A stretch of 52,063 nt of DNA from Gammaproteobacteria bacterium 39-13 (GTDB lineage Bacteria > Pseudomonadota > Gammaproteobacteria > Berkiellales > Berkiellaceae), in assembly GCA_001898235.1 (NCBI GenBank), contig MKTN01000050.1:1-52063 (forward strand), given 5' to 3'. Of this stretch, positions 25,747-34,071 are shown piece after piece (position 1 is the first letter of the stretch; each line of letters starts with the position of its first letter). Position numbers and translations under genes: made by a program. The notes under the pieces are model-generated. The model worked only from the letters and a program-made list of their open reading frames with translations. It did not search any database and was not told where the DNA came from.

Positions 25747-27195
25747 ATGGAAAAATCAAATCAATCTGAGTTAAATTCTCTTCTAGAGAAAAAATATACA
25801 GCGGGATTTGAAACAAACATTCCAAGTGTCAGTGTGGGGCTGGGGTTAACAGAAGATATCATACGTGCCATTTCAGAGAAGAAACAAGAGCCTGCATTCT
25901 TGTTAGAATGGCGTTTGAAAGCTTTTCGTCATTGGCTCACGATGAAAGAGCCACATTGGGCTAATATTCATTATCCACCTTTGAATTATCAATCTTATTC
26001 ATATTTTAGCGCACCTGAAGATCATATTGTCCCTAAAAGCTTAGATGAAATTAACCCTGAGCTACTGAAAACTTATCGTAAATTGGGAATACCACTTGAA
26101 GAACAAAAAGTCCTTGCAGGTGTTGCGGTAGATGCCGTATTTGATAGCGTTTCTGTCGCAACTACTTTTAAAGAAAAATTGGCAGAACTTGGTATCATTT
26201 TTTGCTCTTTTTCTGAAGCGGCCCAGAAGCATCCAGAGCTTATTCAGAAGTATCTCGGTACAGTAGTTCCTTATCATGATAACTTTTTTGCTTGTCTAAA
26301 TGCTGCAGTGTTTACAGATGGTTCATTCTGCTACATTCCCAAAGGTGTCAAATGCCCGATGGAGCTATCCACCTATTTTCGCATTAATGCAGCTAATACC
26401 GGGCAGTTTGAACGAACACTAATTATTGCTGAAGATGAAAGTTATGTAAGCTACCTGGAAGGATGCACTGCACCTATCAGGGACAAAAATCAACTCCATG
26501 CGGCAGTTGTGGAGCTTATTGCCCTAGATAAGGCTGAAATAAAATACGCCACCGTACAAAATTGGTATCCTGGGGATGAAAATGGGCAAGGAGGTATCTA
26601 TAACTTTGTAACAAAACGCGGACTATGCAAAGGGAAAAAATCTAAAATTTCTTGGACACAAGTTGAAATGGGGGCAGCGATCACATGGAAATATCCCAGC
26701 GTCATACTTAAAGGTGATGATTCTGTTGGCGAATTTTATTCCATTGCATTAACCAAATCACACCAACAAGCAGATACCGGGACCAAAATGATTCATATTG
26801 GCAAAAATACTAAAAGCACGATTCTTTCAAAAGCAATTTCAGCTGGCCTTGGTCAAAACAGTTATCGTGGTTTAGTTCAAGTTTTCCCTCATGCTGATAA
26901 CTCACGCAATTATACCCAATGTGATTCCTTGCTAATTGGCTCTCTTTGTGGCGCACACACTTTTCCTATCATAGAAGTCTCAAACCCCTCTTCTATCGTT
27001 GAACATGAAGCTTCTACGTCAAAAATTTCTGATGAACAATTATTTTACTGCCGTTCACGCGGCCTCAATGAAGAAGAAGCTATCGCCCTGATTGTCAATG
27101 GATTTTGTAAAACGATCCTTCAAAAGCTTCCTTTCGAATTTGCGGTTGAAGCAAAACGCTTATTAGAAGTTAGCTTGGAAGGTTGCATTGCCTAG
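25747..27195 (+). CDS. sufB: Fe-S cluster assembly scaffold SufB
   Basis: 482 aa, close to the 495 of E. coli SufB. SufB forms the SufBC2D scaffold that receives sulfur and builds [4Fe-4S] clusters. The beta-helix core and the C-terminal hallmark [21 protein letters not shown] (with C435, equivalent to the essential C-terminal Cys) are intact, as are the upstream blocks [21 protein letters not shown] and YLEGCTAP. It is the first gene of a seven-gene operon. The ribosome binding site is poor. No regulator gene (iscR, sufR) is adjacent. SufC begins 8 bp after its stop. Confidence 0.98.
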   Translation: MEKSNQSELNSLLEKKYTAGFETNIPSVSVGLGLTEDIIRAISEKKQEPAFLLEWRLKAFRHWLTMKEPHWANIHYPPLNYQSYSYFSAPEDHIVPKSLDEINPELLKTYRKLGIPLEEQKVLAGVAVDAVFDSVSVATTFKEKLAELGIIFCSFSEAAQKHPELIQKYLGTVVPYHDNFFACLNAAVFTDGSFCYIPKGVKCPMELSTYFRINAANTGQFERTLIIAEDESYVSYLEGCTAPIRDKNQLHAAVVELIALDKAEIKYATVQNWYPGDENGQGGIYNFVTKRGLCKGKKSKISWTQVEMGAAITWKYPSVILKGDDSVGEFYSIALTKSHQQADTGTKMIHIGKNTKSTILSKAISAGLGQNSYRGLVQVFPHADNSRNYTQCDSLLIGSLCGAHTFPIIEVSNPSSIVEHEASTSKISDEQLFYCRSRGLNEEEAIALIVNGFCKTILQKLPFEFAVEAKRLLEVSLEGCIA

Positions 27196-27203
27196 GAGGC
27201 AAT

Positions 27204-27947
27204 ATGCTAACAATTCGTAATTTAACAGTAAAAATGAATGAACAAATTATTTTGCACGATTTTAGCTTAACCATCCCCGAAGGTGAAATTCACGCGTTAA
27301 TGGGGCCTAATGGTTCCGGGAAAAGTACTCTTGCCTATGTATTAGCAGGGAAACCCGAATATGAAATTATAGATGGTAACATTCTCTTTAATGGCAACGA
27401 TATACTTTCTTTAACACCAGAAGAACGTTCCGTTAGGGGAATATTTTTAGCGCTACAATATCCTACAGAAATTCCAGGTGTAGGAAACAGTTATTTTATT
27501 AAAGCCGCATTGAATGCTAAATTAAAACATGAAGGCAAACAAGAAATTGACTCGTTTGAGTTTTTAAATTTAATTAAATCCCATTTAAAAGAATTAAATA
27601 TGGCTGAATCGCTGCTTCACCGCTCGATTAATGATGGATTTTCTGGCGGTGAAAAAAAATGTAACGAAATCCTACAATTATTAATGTTAAAACCACGTCT
27701 TGCTATTCTTGACGAAACAGACTCAGGGTTAGATATCGATACTTTAAAAACTGTTTCAACTGCCGTCAATCGACTGAAAGATCCTCAACGTAGCATCCTG
27801 GTTATCACGCATTATCAAAGGCTTCTCAATTACATAGAACCAGATGTTATCCATATTATGATCGACGGTAAAATTGTGTTAAGTGGTGATAAAACCCTAG
27901 GAGCAACGCTTGAAAGTAAAGGTTATGCTGGCATTATAGAAAATTGA
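27204..27947 (+). CDS. sufC: Suf ATPase SufC
   Basis: 247 aa from the ATG at 27204, which has AGGAGG at 27194-27199; this start is preferred to a TTG at 27183. It is the ABC-type ATPase that powers conformational change in SufBC2D. Walker A GPNGSGKST spans 34-42, the signature FSGGEKK begins at 146 and Walker B ends with D170-E171 (AILDETDSGLD). One oddity: the signature usually continues KRNEI, but here residue 153 is Cys (KKCNEI), a one-base change from Arg. Activity is probably kept because the core residues are intact. The AGGAGG overlaps the end of sufB, so the pair is probably translationally linked. Confidence 0.98.
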   Translation: MLTIRNLTVKMNEQIILHDFSLTIPEGEIHALMGPNGSGKSTLAYVLAGKPEYEIIDGNILFNGNDILSLTPEERSVRGIFLALQYPTEIPGVGNSYFIKAALNAKLKHEGKQEIDSFEFLNLIKSHLKELNMAESLLHRSINDGFSGGEKKCNEILQLLMLKPRLAILDETDSGLDIDTLKTVSTAVNRLKDPQRSILVITHYQRLLNYIEPDVIHIMIDGKIVLSGDKTLGATLESKGYAGIIEN

Positions 27948-27951
27948 TGAC

Positions 27952-28075
27952 ATAGTCTTCCAGCTGAGTTTTCAGCTTTGTTGGCTGCGCATTTTCACCA
28001 TAATTATGTATTTTATATACAATCCCATGGTTCAAGTGCTTGCCGCCTCGCCAAAAAATTATCTGCTGTGACTAT
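27952..28075. repeat. MITE-like ATAGTC element inside the suf operon
   Basis: ATAGTCTTCCAGC at the left (27952) and GCTGTGACTAT at the right (to 28075) bound 124 bp between sufC and sufD. The interior has TTTGTTGGCTGCGC and a GTATTTTATATACA block shared with the copies at 47879 and 48825. It begins 4 bp after the sufC stop and separates genes that are otherwise overlapping or adjacent. Confidence 0.65.
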
Positions 28076-28092
28076 ACAAGGTAAGAATAGAA

Positions 28093-29427
28093 ATGCAAAA
28101 CGCAAATTTTGTCAATCATATAGTAGAGCAATATGAAAAATTATTGCCCTTCTTACCTGGTACTGGCAATTTAAATGTAAGAACGCTGCGTCATCAAGCA
28201 CTTAATGAAGCAGTAAAAATAGGACTGCCCCACCCACGGCAAAGTACATGGAAACATGCCCTTCTGCAACCTTTATTTGATACTTACCCTCAAGGAGTAA
28301 TCCATCCTGCTGGAAAACGAGATTATAACAGCTTAAAACCTTTTTTAATCGACACCGCCCGAGCATTATCTTTAGTATTCATTAATGGATTCTATACGCC
28401 AAGCCTCTCTCATAAAAAAGATAAATATCCTGAAATGACATTGACACATTTTGGTCATTTATCAAAGACTCAATCTGATTTGCTTTATGATCTTCTCGAG
28501 CGCTCATTTCAATCAAAACATTTTTTTCATCTCATCAATAGCGCTCTTATTAGTGATGGCGCCTTGATCATTGTGCCTCAAGATTATCCGATCGATGTAC
28601 CTATTTTTATATATCAAATTTTAATAAATAATAACTCGCATTCCACAATGATTAATACACAAACGCACATTTTTGTTGGCAAAAACTCTCGTGTATCAGT
28701 TGTTGAAAAAACGATCTCACTTACCAATGAAATCTCATTATTAAACACACAAACTTTCATAAAAGCAGATGCGAATTCACAAGTAAATTATTACCATTAT
28801 GCAGAAGATTCAGCAAAAATTTATCGTTTTACCCATCTTAATGTCCATCAGGGGTTTTCCAGTCAATTTCAACTCAAACTACTCGCACATGGCGCCAACT
28901 ATCATCGTTTAGAAACAACTTTATCCCTACTTGAACCTGAGACTAAAGCTGATTGTCAAGGACTCATGCTCCCTGCGGCCCAAGAACATATTGATTGGAT
29001 AAGTCGTTTACACCATCAAGCACCTAACTGCCATAGCGAGCAGATAATTAAGTCTGTTATTGGTCATGAAGGCCATAGCACATTTTTAGGAAACATTACA
29101 GTAAAGAAAGATGCTCAAAAAACTATTGCGCATATGCATAATCATAATTTATTACTGGCTAAAGGTAAGGCAGATACAGCTCCCCAACTTGAAATCCATG
29201 CAGATGATGTCAAATGCAATCATGGTGCAACGATAGGACAGCTGGATGAGACGGCGCTATTTTATTTGCGAAGCCGTGGTATTGATGAACAACAAGCTAA
29301 AAAAATGTTGATTGATGCATTTGTGCAAGAAATATTTTCATCTGAAGAATTTATCGAGATTGAACAACATTTCATTCAAAAAATTCATCAACGTATAGAA
29401 GCAATGATAAAAGGGGAAAATAAATGA
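28093..29427 (+). CDS. sufD: Fe-S cluster assembly protein SufD
   Basis: 444 aa, a paralogue of SufB and partner in SufBC2D, needed for iron entry. The family C-terminus HADDVKCNHGATIGQLDE followed by FYLRSRGI is present; as in other SufD proteins there is no Cys at the SufB position (FYLRS instead of FYCRS). The His of the HADDVKCNHG segment is the likely iron-related residue. AAGGTAAG 7 nt before the ATG gives a good start. The 145 bp separating it from sufC hold a MITE-like repeat. Its stop overlaps the sufS start by 4 nt. Confidence 0.96.
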   Translation: MQNANFVNHIVEQYEKLLPFLPGTGNLNVRTLRHQALNEAVKIGLPHPRQSTWKHALLQPLFDTYPQGVIHPAGKRDYNSLKPFLIDTARALSLVFINGFYTPSLSHKKDKYPEMTLTHFGHLSKTQSDLLYDLLERSFQSKHFFHLINSALISDGALIIVPQDYPIDVPIFIYQILINNNSHSTMINTQTHIFVGKNSRVSVVEKTISLTNEISLLNTQTFIKADANSQVNYYHYAEDSAKIYRFTHLNVHQGFSSQFQLKLLAHGANYHRLETTLSLLEPETKADCQGLMLPAAQEHIDWISRLHHQAPNCHSEQIIKSVIGHEGHSTFLGNITVKKDAQKTIAHMHNHNLLLAKGKADTAPQLEIHADDVKCNHGATIGQLDETALFYLRSRGIDEQQAKKMLIDAFVQEIFSSEEFIEIEQHFIQKIHQRIEAMIKGENK

Positions 29428-30668
29428 CCAAAAATTCCCTTTTCAATCCTGCTCTTATTCGAGATGATTTTCCTATACTAAAGCTTGCTGTACATGGATA
29501 TCCATTAGCATATTTAGATAATGCTGCAACAACACAAAAGCCAGAGCAAGTTGTTGAAGCAATGCAAAAATACTATTTTGAACAAAACGCTAATGTTCAT
29601 CGTGGCACCTATGCTCTCACTGAAATAGCGACCGTATTATTTGAAAATGCCAGGAAAAAGGTACAACAATTCATTCATGCTCAATATCCTCATGAATGTA
29701 TTTTCGTCCGTGGGACGACAGAAGCAATCAATCTTGTAGCCAATGGTTTTTCAAGAAGCATTCTAAAACCGCAGGATGAGATCTTAGTTTCTCAAATAGA
29801 ACATCATGCAAATATTGTTCCTTGGCAATTGGTATGCAAGTATACTGGAGCAATTTTACGAGTTATTCCCTGTAACGACCAAGGCGAATTACTCATTGAT
29901 GCCTATGCCGCACTCCTTGGCCCTAAAACAAAATTGGTTGCTCTTACTCATATTTCTAACGTATTAGGGACCATTAATCCCATAGAAAAAATGATCGATA
30001 TGGCACATCAGAATGGTACACCTATTTTAATTGATGGTGCCCAAGCCGTTGCCCATCAAAAAATAGATGTCTTGGCATTAGATTGCGATTTTTATGCTTT
30101 TTCTGCGCACAAAATGTATGGTCCCACAGGCGTGGGAGTACTTTATGGAAAAAGCGAGTGGCTTGAACGCCTACCTCCCTATCAAGGTGGTGGGGAAATG
30201 ATACAATCTGTTTCTTTCGATAACACAACCTATAATATGCTTCCATACAAATTTGAAGCCGGCACGATGGCAATTTGCGAAGCCATTGGTTTAGGTGCAG
30301 CAATTGATTATCTTCATCATATTGGTTTCGATACCATCCAACAACACGAAAATGCGCTATTACATTATGCGCTTACAGCGCTTGAAAATATTCCACATTT
30401 TCGTTTTATTGGTCAAGCAAAGGCTAGAGCGCCAGTGATTTCATTTGTATTAGGTGATGTTCACCCTCATGATATAGGCACTATACTTGATCAGCGAGGT
30501 ATTGCAGTTCGCACCGGCAAACATTGTGCTGAACCTACTTTAGATCGTTTTGGCGTTAATGCCACTGTCAGAGCTTCATTTGCCATGTATAATACTATCC
30601 AAGAAATTGAAAGATTAATTAAGGCACTACTAGAAGTAAATATGTTGTTTAAGAGGCACTATGGATGA
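29424..30668 (+). CDS. sufS: Cysteine desulfurase SufS
   Basis: 414 aa, PLP-dependent group II desulfurase that takes sulfur from cysteine and passes a persulfide to SufU or SufE. The PLP lysine is K230 in SAHKMYGPTG and the catalytic Cys is C368 in RTGKHCAEP; both are shifted by +4 from E. coli SufS K226/C364. YLDNAATTQKP opens the fold, and NVHRGTYALTE and QIEHHANIVPWQ fit. No SufE gene lies in the operon; the next gene is a SufU-type protein and overlaps by 8 nt, so SufU is the likely sulfur acceptor. Confidence 0.98.
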   Translation: MTKNSLFNPALIRDDFPILKLAVHGYPLAYLDNAATTQKPEQVVEAMQKYYFEQNANVHRGTYALTEIATVLFENARKKVQQFIHAQYPHECIFVRGTTEAINLVANGFSRSILKPQDEILVSQIEHHANIVPWQLVCKYTGAILRVIPCNDQGELLIDAYAALLGPKTKLVALTHISNVLGTINPIEKMIDMAHQNGTPILIDGAQAVAHQKIDVLALDCDFYAFSAHKMYGPTGVGVLYGKSEWLERLPPYQGGGEMIQSVSFDNTTYNMLPYKFEAGTMAICEAIGLGAAIDYLHHIGFDTIQQHENALLHYALTALENIPHFRFIGQAKARAPVISFVLGDVHPHDIGTILDQRGIAVRTGKHCAEPTLDRFGVNATVRASFAMYNTIQEIERLIKALLEVNMLFKRHYG

Positions 30669-31113
30669 TTTATCATTGCTTTATCAAGAAATGATCCTAG
30701 ATCATTGTCGCCATCCAAGACATTATGGAAAACTGGATACAGCCACTCATGAAGCAGAAGGTATGAATCCACTTTGTGGCGATGAAATTAAAGTATATCT
30801 CAAAGTGCTTGAACATCAGATTGAAATGATTCAATTTACTGGTCAAGGCTGTGCAATTTCAATTGCCTCTGCCTCTTTAATGAGTGAATATATGCAAGGA
30901 AAATACGATACTGAGGCAAAAGAAGCAATTCAATCATTCTTGCATATGTTAACTGACAAGGATGGCGCAACTAATGAAAATTTGGGTAAATTGCAAGTGT
31001 TTTATAATGTAAAAAATTACCCTATCCGGATCAAATGTGCTACTTTACCCTGGCATGCTTTTCTCGCAGCATTAGAAAATAACCATACCAAGATTACCAC
31101 GGAGACGCCATGA
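30661..31113 (+). CDS. sufU: SufU-type sulfur-transfer / scaffold protein
   Basis: 150 aa, IscU-like fold. It keeps three cysteines, C39 (NPLCGDE), C64 (GQGCAIS) and C126 (IKCATLPW), and D41, which bind zinc in SufU and accept persulfide from SufS. The region between C64 and C126 includes the roughly 20-residue insertion that separates SufU from IscU. The start ATG lies inside sufS (8-nt overlap). In SUF systems that use SufU, SufE is usually absent, as here. Confidence 0.93.
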   Translation: MDDLSLLYQEMILDHCRHPRHYGKLDTATHEAEGMNPLCGDEIKVYLKVLEHQIEMIQFTGQGCAISIASASLMSEYMQGKYDTEAKEAIQSFLHMLTDKDGATNENLGKLQVFYNVKNYPIRIKCATLPWHAFLAALENNHTKITTETP

Positions 31114-31424
31114 GTAATGATGCGATGCTTAAGGATAAAGTCACTACCTTGTTAAGAACGATTTACGATCCTGAAATTCCGGTTAACCTTGTTGATCTAG
31201 GATTAATTTATCGCATCCAAATCGAAGGGAAAGTTGTCAATATCGATATGACATTAACCAATCCAGCTTGTCCCGTTGCAGCCCAGTTTCCTGATGTCGT
31301 TAAATCAACGATTGAAACACTTCACGAAGTCGATATGGTGCACATAAATATGGTATGGGATCCTCCCTGGACCAGCGAACGAATGAGTGAAGAGGCCAAA
31401 TTTACCTTAGGGTTAAGTGAATAA
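31110..31424 (+). CDS. sufT: SufT/MIP18-family Fe-S maturation protein
   Basis: 104 aa, the small DUF59 domain. The conserved YDPEIPVNLVDLGLIYRI block lies at about 15-32 and the reactive Cys is in NPACPVAAQ. DUF59 proteins aid Fe-S cluster delivery to targets such as aconitase and lipoate synthase under high demand, which suits a genome stretch that also encodes acnA and a lipoylated PDH complex; the link is inference. The ATG overlaps the sufU stop by 4 nt. Confidence 0.92.
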   Translation: MSNDAMLKDKVTTLLRTIYDPEIPVNLVDLGLIYRIQIEGKVVNIDMTLTNPACPVAAQFPDVVKSTIETLHEVDMVHINMVWDPPWTSERMSEEAKFTLGLSE

Positions 31425-31426
31425 AG

Positions 31427-31735
31427 ATGAATGAATGGATTAATGTTATTGCTGTGAGTGCCTTGCCAGAGGGAGAACGCCATCTTACTATGGCTAAAGG
31501 TCACCCTATCTTAATATTTAATCTTGAGGGAAATTTTTACGCTATTGAGGACTGCTGTACTCATCAAGGTTTGCCGTTAAGTGACGGCGAACTTCAAGGC
31601 AATGAAATTACTTGTCCTTTTCACGGCGCTAAATTTAATATCATCACAGGAGAAGTGACAGAACCGCCGGCTTTTGAAAATCTTATTACATTTGAAACCC
31701 GAGTGATTGAGGGCATGCTCCAAATCCTCATTTAG
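31427..31735 (+). CDS. Rieske-type [2Fe-2S] ferredoxin
   Basis: 102 aa, consisting only of a Rieske domain of the ferredoxin-subunit type. Ligands are C44 and H46 (CTHQGLPLSDG) and C63 and H66 (CPFHGAKFN), the C-x-H...C-x2-H pattern. It is probably an electron carrier for the Suf machinery or a partner oxygenase. It starts 2 bp after sufT, so it is the last gene of the suf operon; such a terminal Rieske gene recurs in Proteobacterial suf clusters. No clear terminator follows before the next gene at 31889. Confidence 0.93.
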   Translation: MNEWINVIAVSALPEGERHLTMAKGHPILIFNLEGNFYAIEDCCTHQGLPLSDGELQGNEITCPFHGAKFNIITGEVTEPPAFENLITFETRVIEGMLQILI

Positions 31736-31888
31736 TTTTAATTCCTCAAATTTAAGTGAATACAATTCTCATTATTATCTCTTTCAACATGGTGTCATTG
31801 ATGCATTCCAGCATAGTGTTTATCCAGTATCCTTGAATCTTCACAATCGCTATAATTCAACTTTCCGTAAAATAACAAAGAGAACAAG

Positions 31889-32206
31889 ATGAAATTAACT
31901 CAAGAGTACCTTGCTCATTTTACAAAAACCAAAGAAATCCTTGAAAAACTCGCTGCAGAAACCAATAGAGATATTGAGTGGTCAAATCAAGCTAGCACTT
32001 CGTGGATGCCTCCAGAGGTCTTTGAGAAACAAGCTACCTATCTCAGCCAAAAACAGCGTACTTTTCAAAAATACAAAGCAACTATTACCGTTTTAGATTC
32101 AGCGATTACTCATCAAGAGATATCAGAAAAGGATCTCCAAACTTTGTCCGACACCCAAATCCCAGTATTGGTTGATACAGCCAACCGCTTAAAAGCCAAA
32201 GCTTAA
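31889..32206 (+). CDS. Small hypothetical protein, helical
   Basis: 105 aa, charged and predominantly helical (KTKEILEKLAAETNRDIEW, QKQRTFQKYKATITVLDSAI). There is no signal peptide, membrane segment or cysteine. AAAGAGAAC upstream is a reasonable ribosome binding site. No family is recognised. It follows the suf operon by 153 bp on the same strand and ends 5 bp before a convergent gene. Function unknown. Confidence 0.6.
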   Translation: MKLTQEYLAHFTKTKEILEKLAAETNRDIEWSNQASTSWMPPEVFEKQATYLSQKQRTFQKYKATITVLDSAITHQEISEKDLQTLSDTQIPVLVDTANRLKAKA

Positions 32207-32211
32207 GCTGA

Positions 32212-33861
32212 TTACGCCTGGTGCACCACTTGCTGCTGAACAACGGCCTCCACAGCTGAATGTACGGCTGCATCCTGGACAACAGGCGTAGCAGGTGCTG
32301 CAGCAGGTTCTTGAGTTGCCGTTGTGGCTACAGCTGATGGAGCCCCAGTTTGGCCCCCTAAATTTGGAATACTACCCGTATTAGATTGGATAACATCTTC
32401 ATACCTTAATGAAACATCAGCTCCCTTCCCTACACTGCCATCAGCGTAAGTAAAGCTGATAATGCTATTAACAACATTACCGTTTAGATTCTTTGCCAAG
32501 GTGTCTGTTCCATTTAGATCAATTGATGTGATCCCAAGATCGCTCAACGTATGATATTCACCATTATCCATTTTTCCATTCTGGTTACTATCTTGCCATA
32601 CCCCAAGCTTATCCCACATAGCATTGTTGCTATCTAGGATCCCCCCACTTTGGCCTGCCAAACTTTCCAATGCTTGTAAGTCTGTTTTTGCGCCGGGCAC
32701 ATTATCCGTTAAAATGAAATTTTTGTTCTCTATCGCCCCTTCGCCACTATACCCGTAGGTCAAGAAACCGTCATGAGGGCCTACCCACCCTGTTTTTACC
32801 GAATTGCCATCAACAGAAAGAAGTATATTGGAATCTCTTACATTACTAAGCTCTAGTCCGTTATTGTTTAAATCCAAAACAATAGGAGAGGACGATTCTA
32901 AACACGATACAGCTTCAAGGGTAATTTGCCCATTTGGACTATCAATAAAAAAATAAGGGTTATTATGGCTATCATAAGCCGTCGCAAAATCCACAAAAAG
33001 ATTAATACCAGTTTCAAAGAAAACTGAGCTTGAGCCACTATTGAGGACTATTGAGGTAATGGGATTATCACAATCTACTTGATCAAAACACGATTCGATA
33101 GGGATGGTTAATGTCTGCGTACTATCATTACTGCCACTAAAACTGACTGTATCAGTAAAAATTAAATCTGAAGGTATATTATCATTACAAAAACCCTCAA
33201 AAGTGAAGGTATAGGTATGTCCCGAAAGGCTCAGGCTATCCTGTGAATTGACAGCCTCAGTTGATATTTCTCCTTGCTCCAGGAAAATAGGCACATTCAA
33301 AACACAACAAGGCCCTTCATTTGAAGTTTGGATCGGGTGTTCGATTGTAGGTAAATATAATTTTTGCTCTGATGGTGGGAAGGGGCCTATTCCAAAATCG
33401 CGAGGAGTGGAATCAACGCCTGGAGGTAAACCGTACCATATATACATCAAATCTTCGCTATGACCTTCTCTTAAATCACCCGCATTAGGCTCCTTAGTCA
33501 AAGCCAACATATGTGAATCACCCTCGCTCTGAGCATTCTCTGGCGTAACAACCGCATTATGCTCATCAGAAGGTTTTGGTTCTTCCGTCGATTTTAATTC
33601 CTCTATCGATTTCTTCTCCTCAGTAGGTTTTTCTCCTTCAGCAGCAGCCCCTTCTATAGGCACCGCACTGCCATCTGGTGCAATTACCTGGTTTTGCTCT
33701 TTGCGCTCACCATCTGTCACATCAGGTTGCTTAATATCCGCGCTCTCTTCTGCACTAACCGCGGCCAGCACTTCTGCTTTTATGGAATGTTGTTGATTAG
33801 CAGAGATAGTCTGAACTTCATTCAAAGCATATGAAGTATTTTTTTCTTCTTCCAAATACAT
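32212..33861 (-). CDS. RTX-protein-like C-terminal module protein with acidic N-terminus
   Basis: 549 aa. Residues 1-125 are Glu/Pro/Ala-rich and low complexity, with no signal peptide. The middle (about 140-320) is unassigned, Ser/Thr-rich and probably beta. From D330 the sequence matches the module found near the end of large RTX/hemolysin-type proteins: LDLNNNGLEL, then KTGWVGPHDGFLTY, LDSNNAMWDKLGVWQDSNQNGKMDNGEY (an EF-hand-like D-x-N-x-x-G-x-x-D loop, 424-436) and LSDLGITSIDL. The last 60 residues are Ala/Val/Gln-rich. Classic GGxGxD nonapeptides are absent. Type I secretion or surface exposure is plausible but no exporter lies near. GGGGGA before the ATG supports the start. Confidence 0.72.
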   Translation of the reverse strand: MYLEEEKNTSYALNEVQTISANQQHSIKAEVLAAVSAEESADIKQPDVTDGERKEQNQVIAPDGSAVPIEGAAAEGEKPTEEKKSIEELKSTEEPKPSDEHNAVVTPENAQSEGDSHMLALTKEPNAGDLREGHSEDLMYIWYGLPPGVDSTPRDFGIGPFPPSEQKLYLPTIEHPIQTSNEGPCCVLNVPIFLEQGEISTEAVNSQDSLSLSGHTYTFTFEGFCNDNIPSDLIFTDTVSFSGSNDSTQTLTIPIESCFDQVDCDNPITSIVLNSGSSSVFFETGINLFVDFATAYDSHNNPYFFIDSPNGQITLEAVSCLESSSPIVLDLNNNGLELSNVRDSNILLSVDGNSVKTGWVGPHDGFLTYGYSGEGAIENKNFILTDNVPGAKTDLQALESLAGQSGGILDSNNAMWDKLGVWQDSNQNGKMDNGEYHTLSDLGITSIDLNGTDTLAKNLNGNVVNSIISFTYADGSVGKGADVSLRYEDVIQSNTGSIPNLGGQTGAPSAVATTATQEPAAAPATPVVQDAAVHSAVEAVVQQQVVHQA

Positions 33862-34033
33862 GGCATCCCCCGCTTTATTGTCTCTTGTTGTTATTAAATG
33901 GTTATCAGAAAAATTAAGAGACTTAATAAAATGACAGCCTAAAATCTTTTTAGTTCCTAAAAATTCTTTAGTTATGCTGTGATTGAATTCAGTAAGAGGA
34001 TGACATACTGCTAACGGGTGGTAGGTAGTAGGT

Positions 34034-34057
34034 AAAAGGGTCCCTTCCTTGGAACCC
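34034..34057 (-). terminator. Terminator of putP-putA
   Basis: On the minus strand GGGTTCC (from 34057) pairs with GGGACCC (to 34038) with one G-U pair, then TTTT (34037-34034). It lies just past the putA stop. Confidence 0.6.
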
Positions 34058-34071
34058 GTTTCCTAAAAGAT

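Noticed and set aside
27204-27947. SufC considered inactive because of the C153 change
   Set aside because: Walker A, signature SGGE and Walker B residues are all intact.
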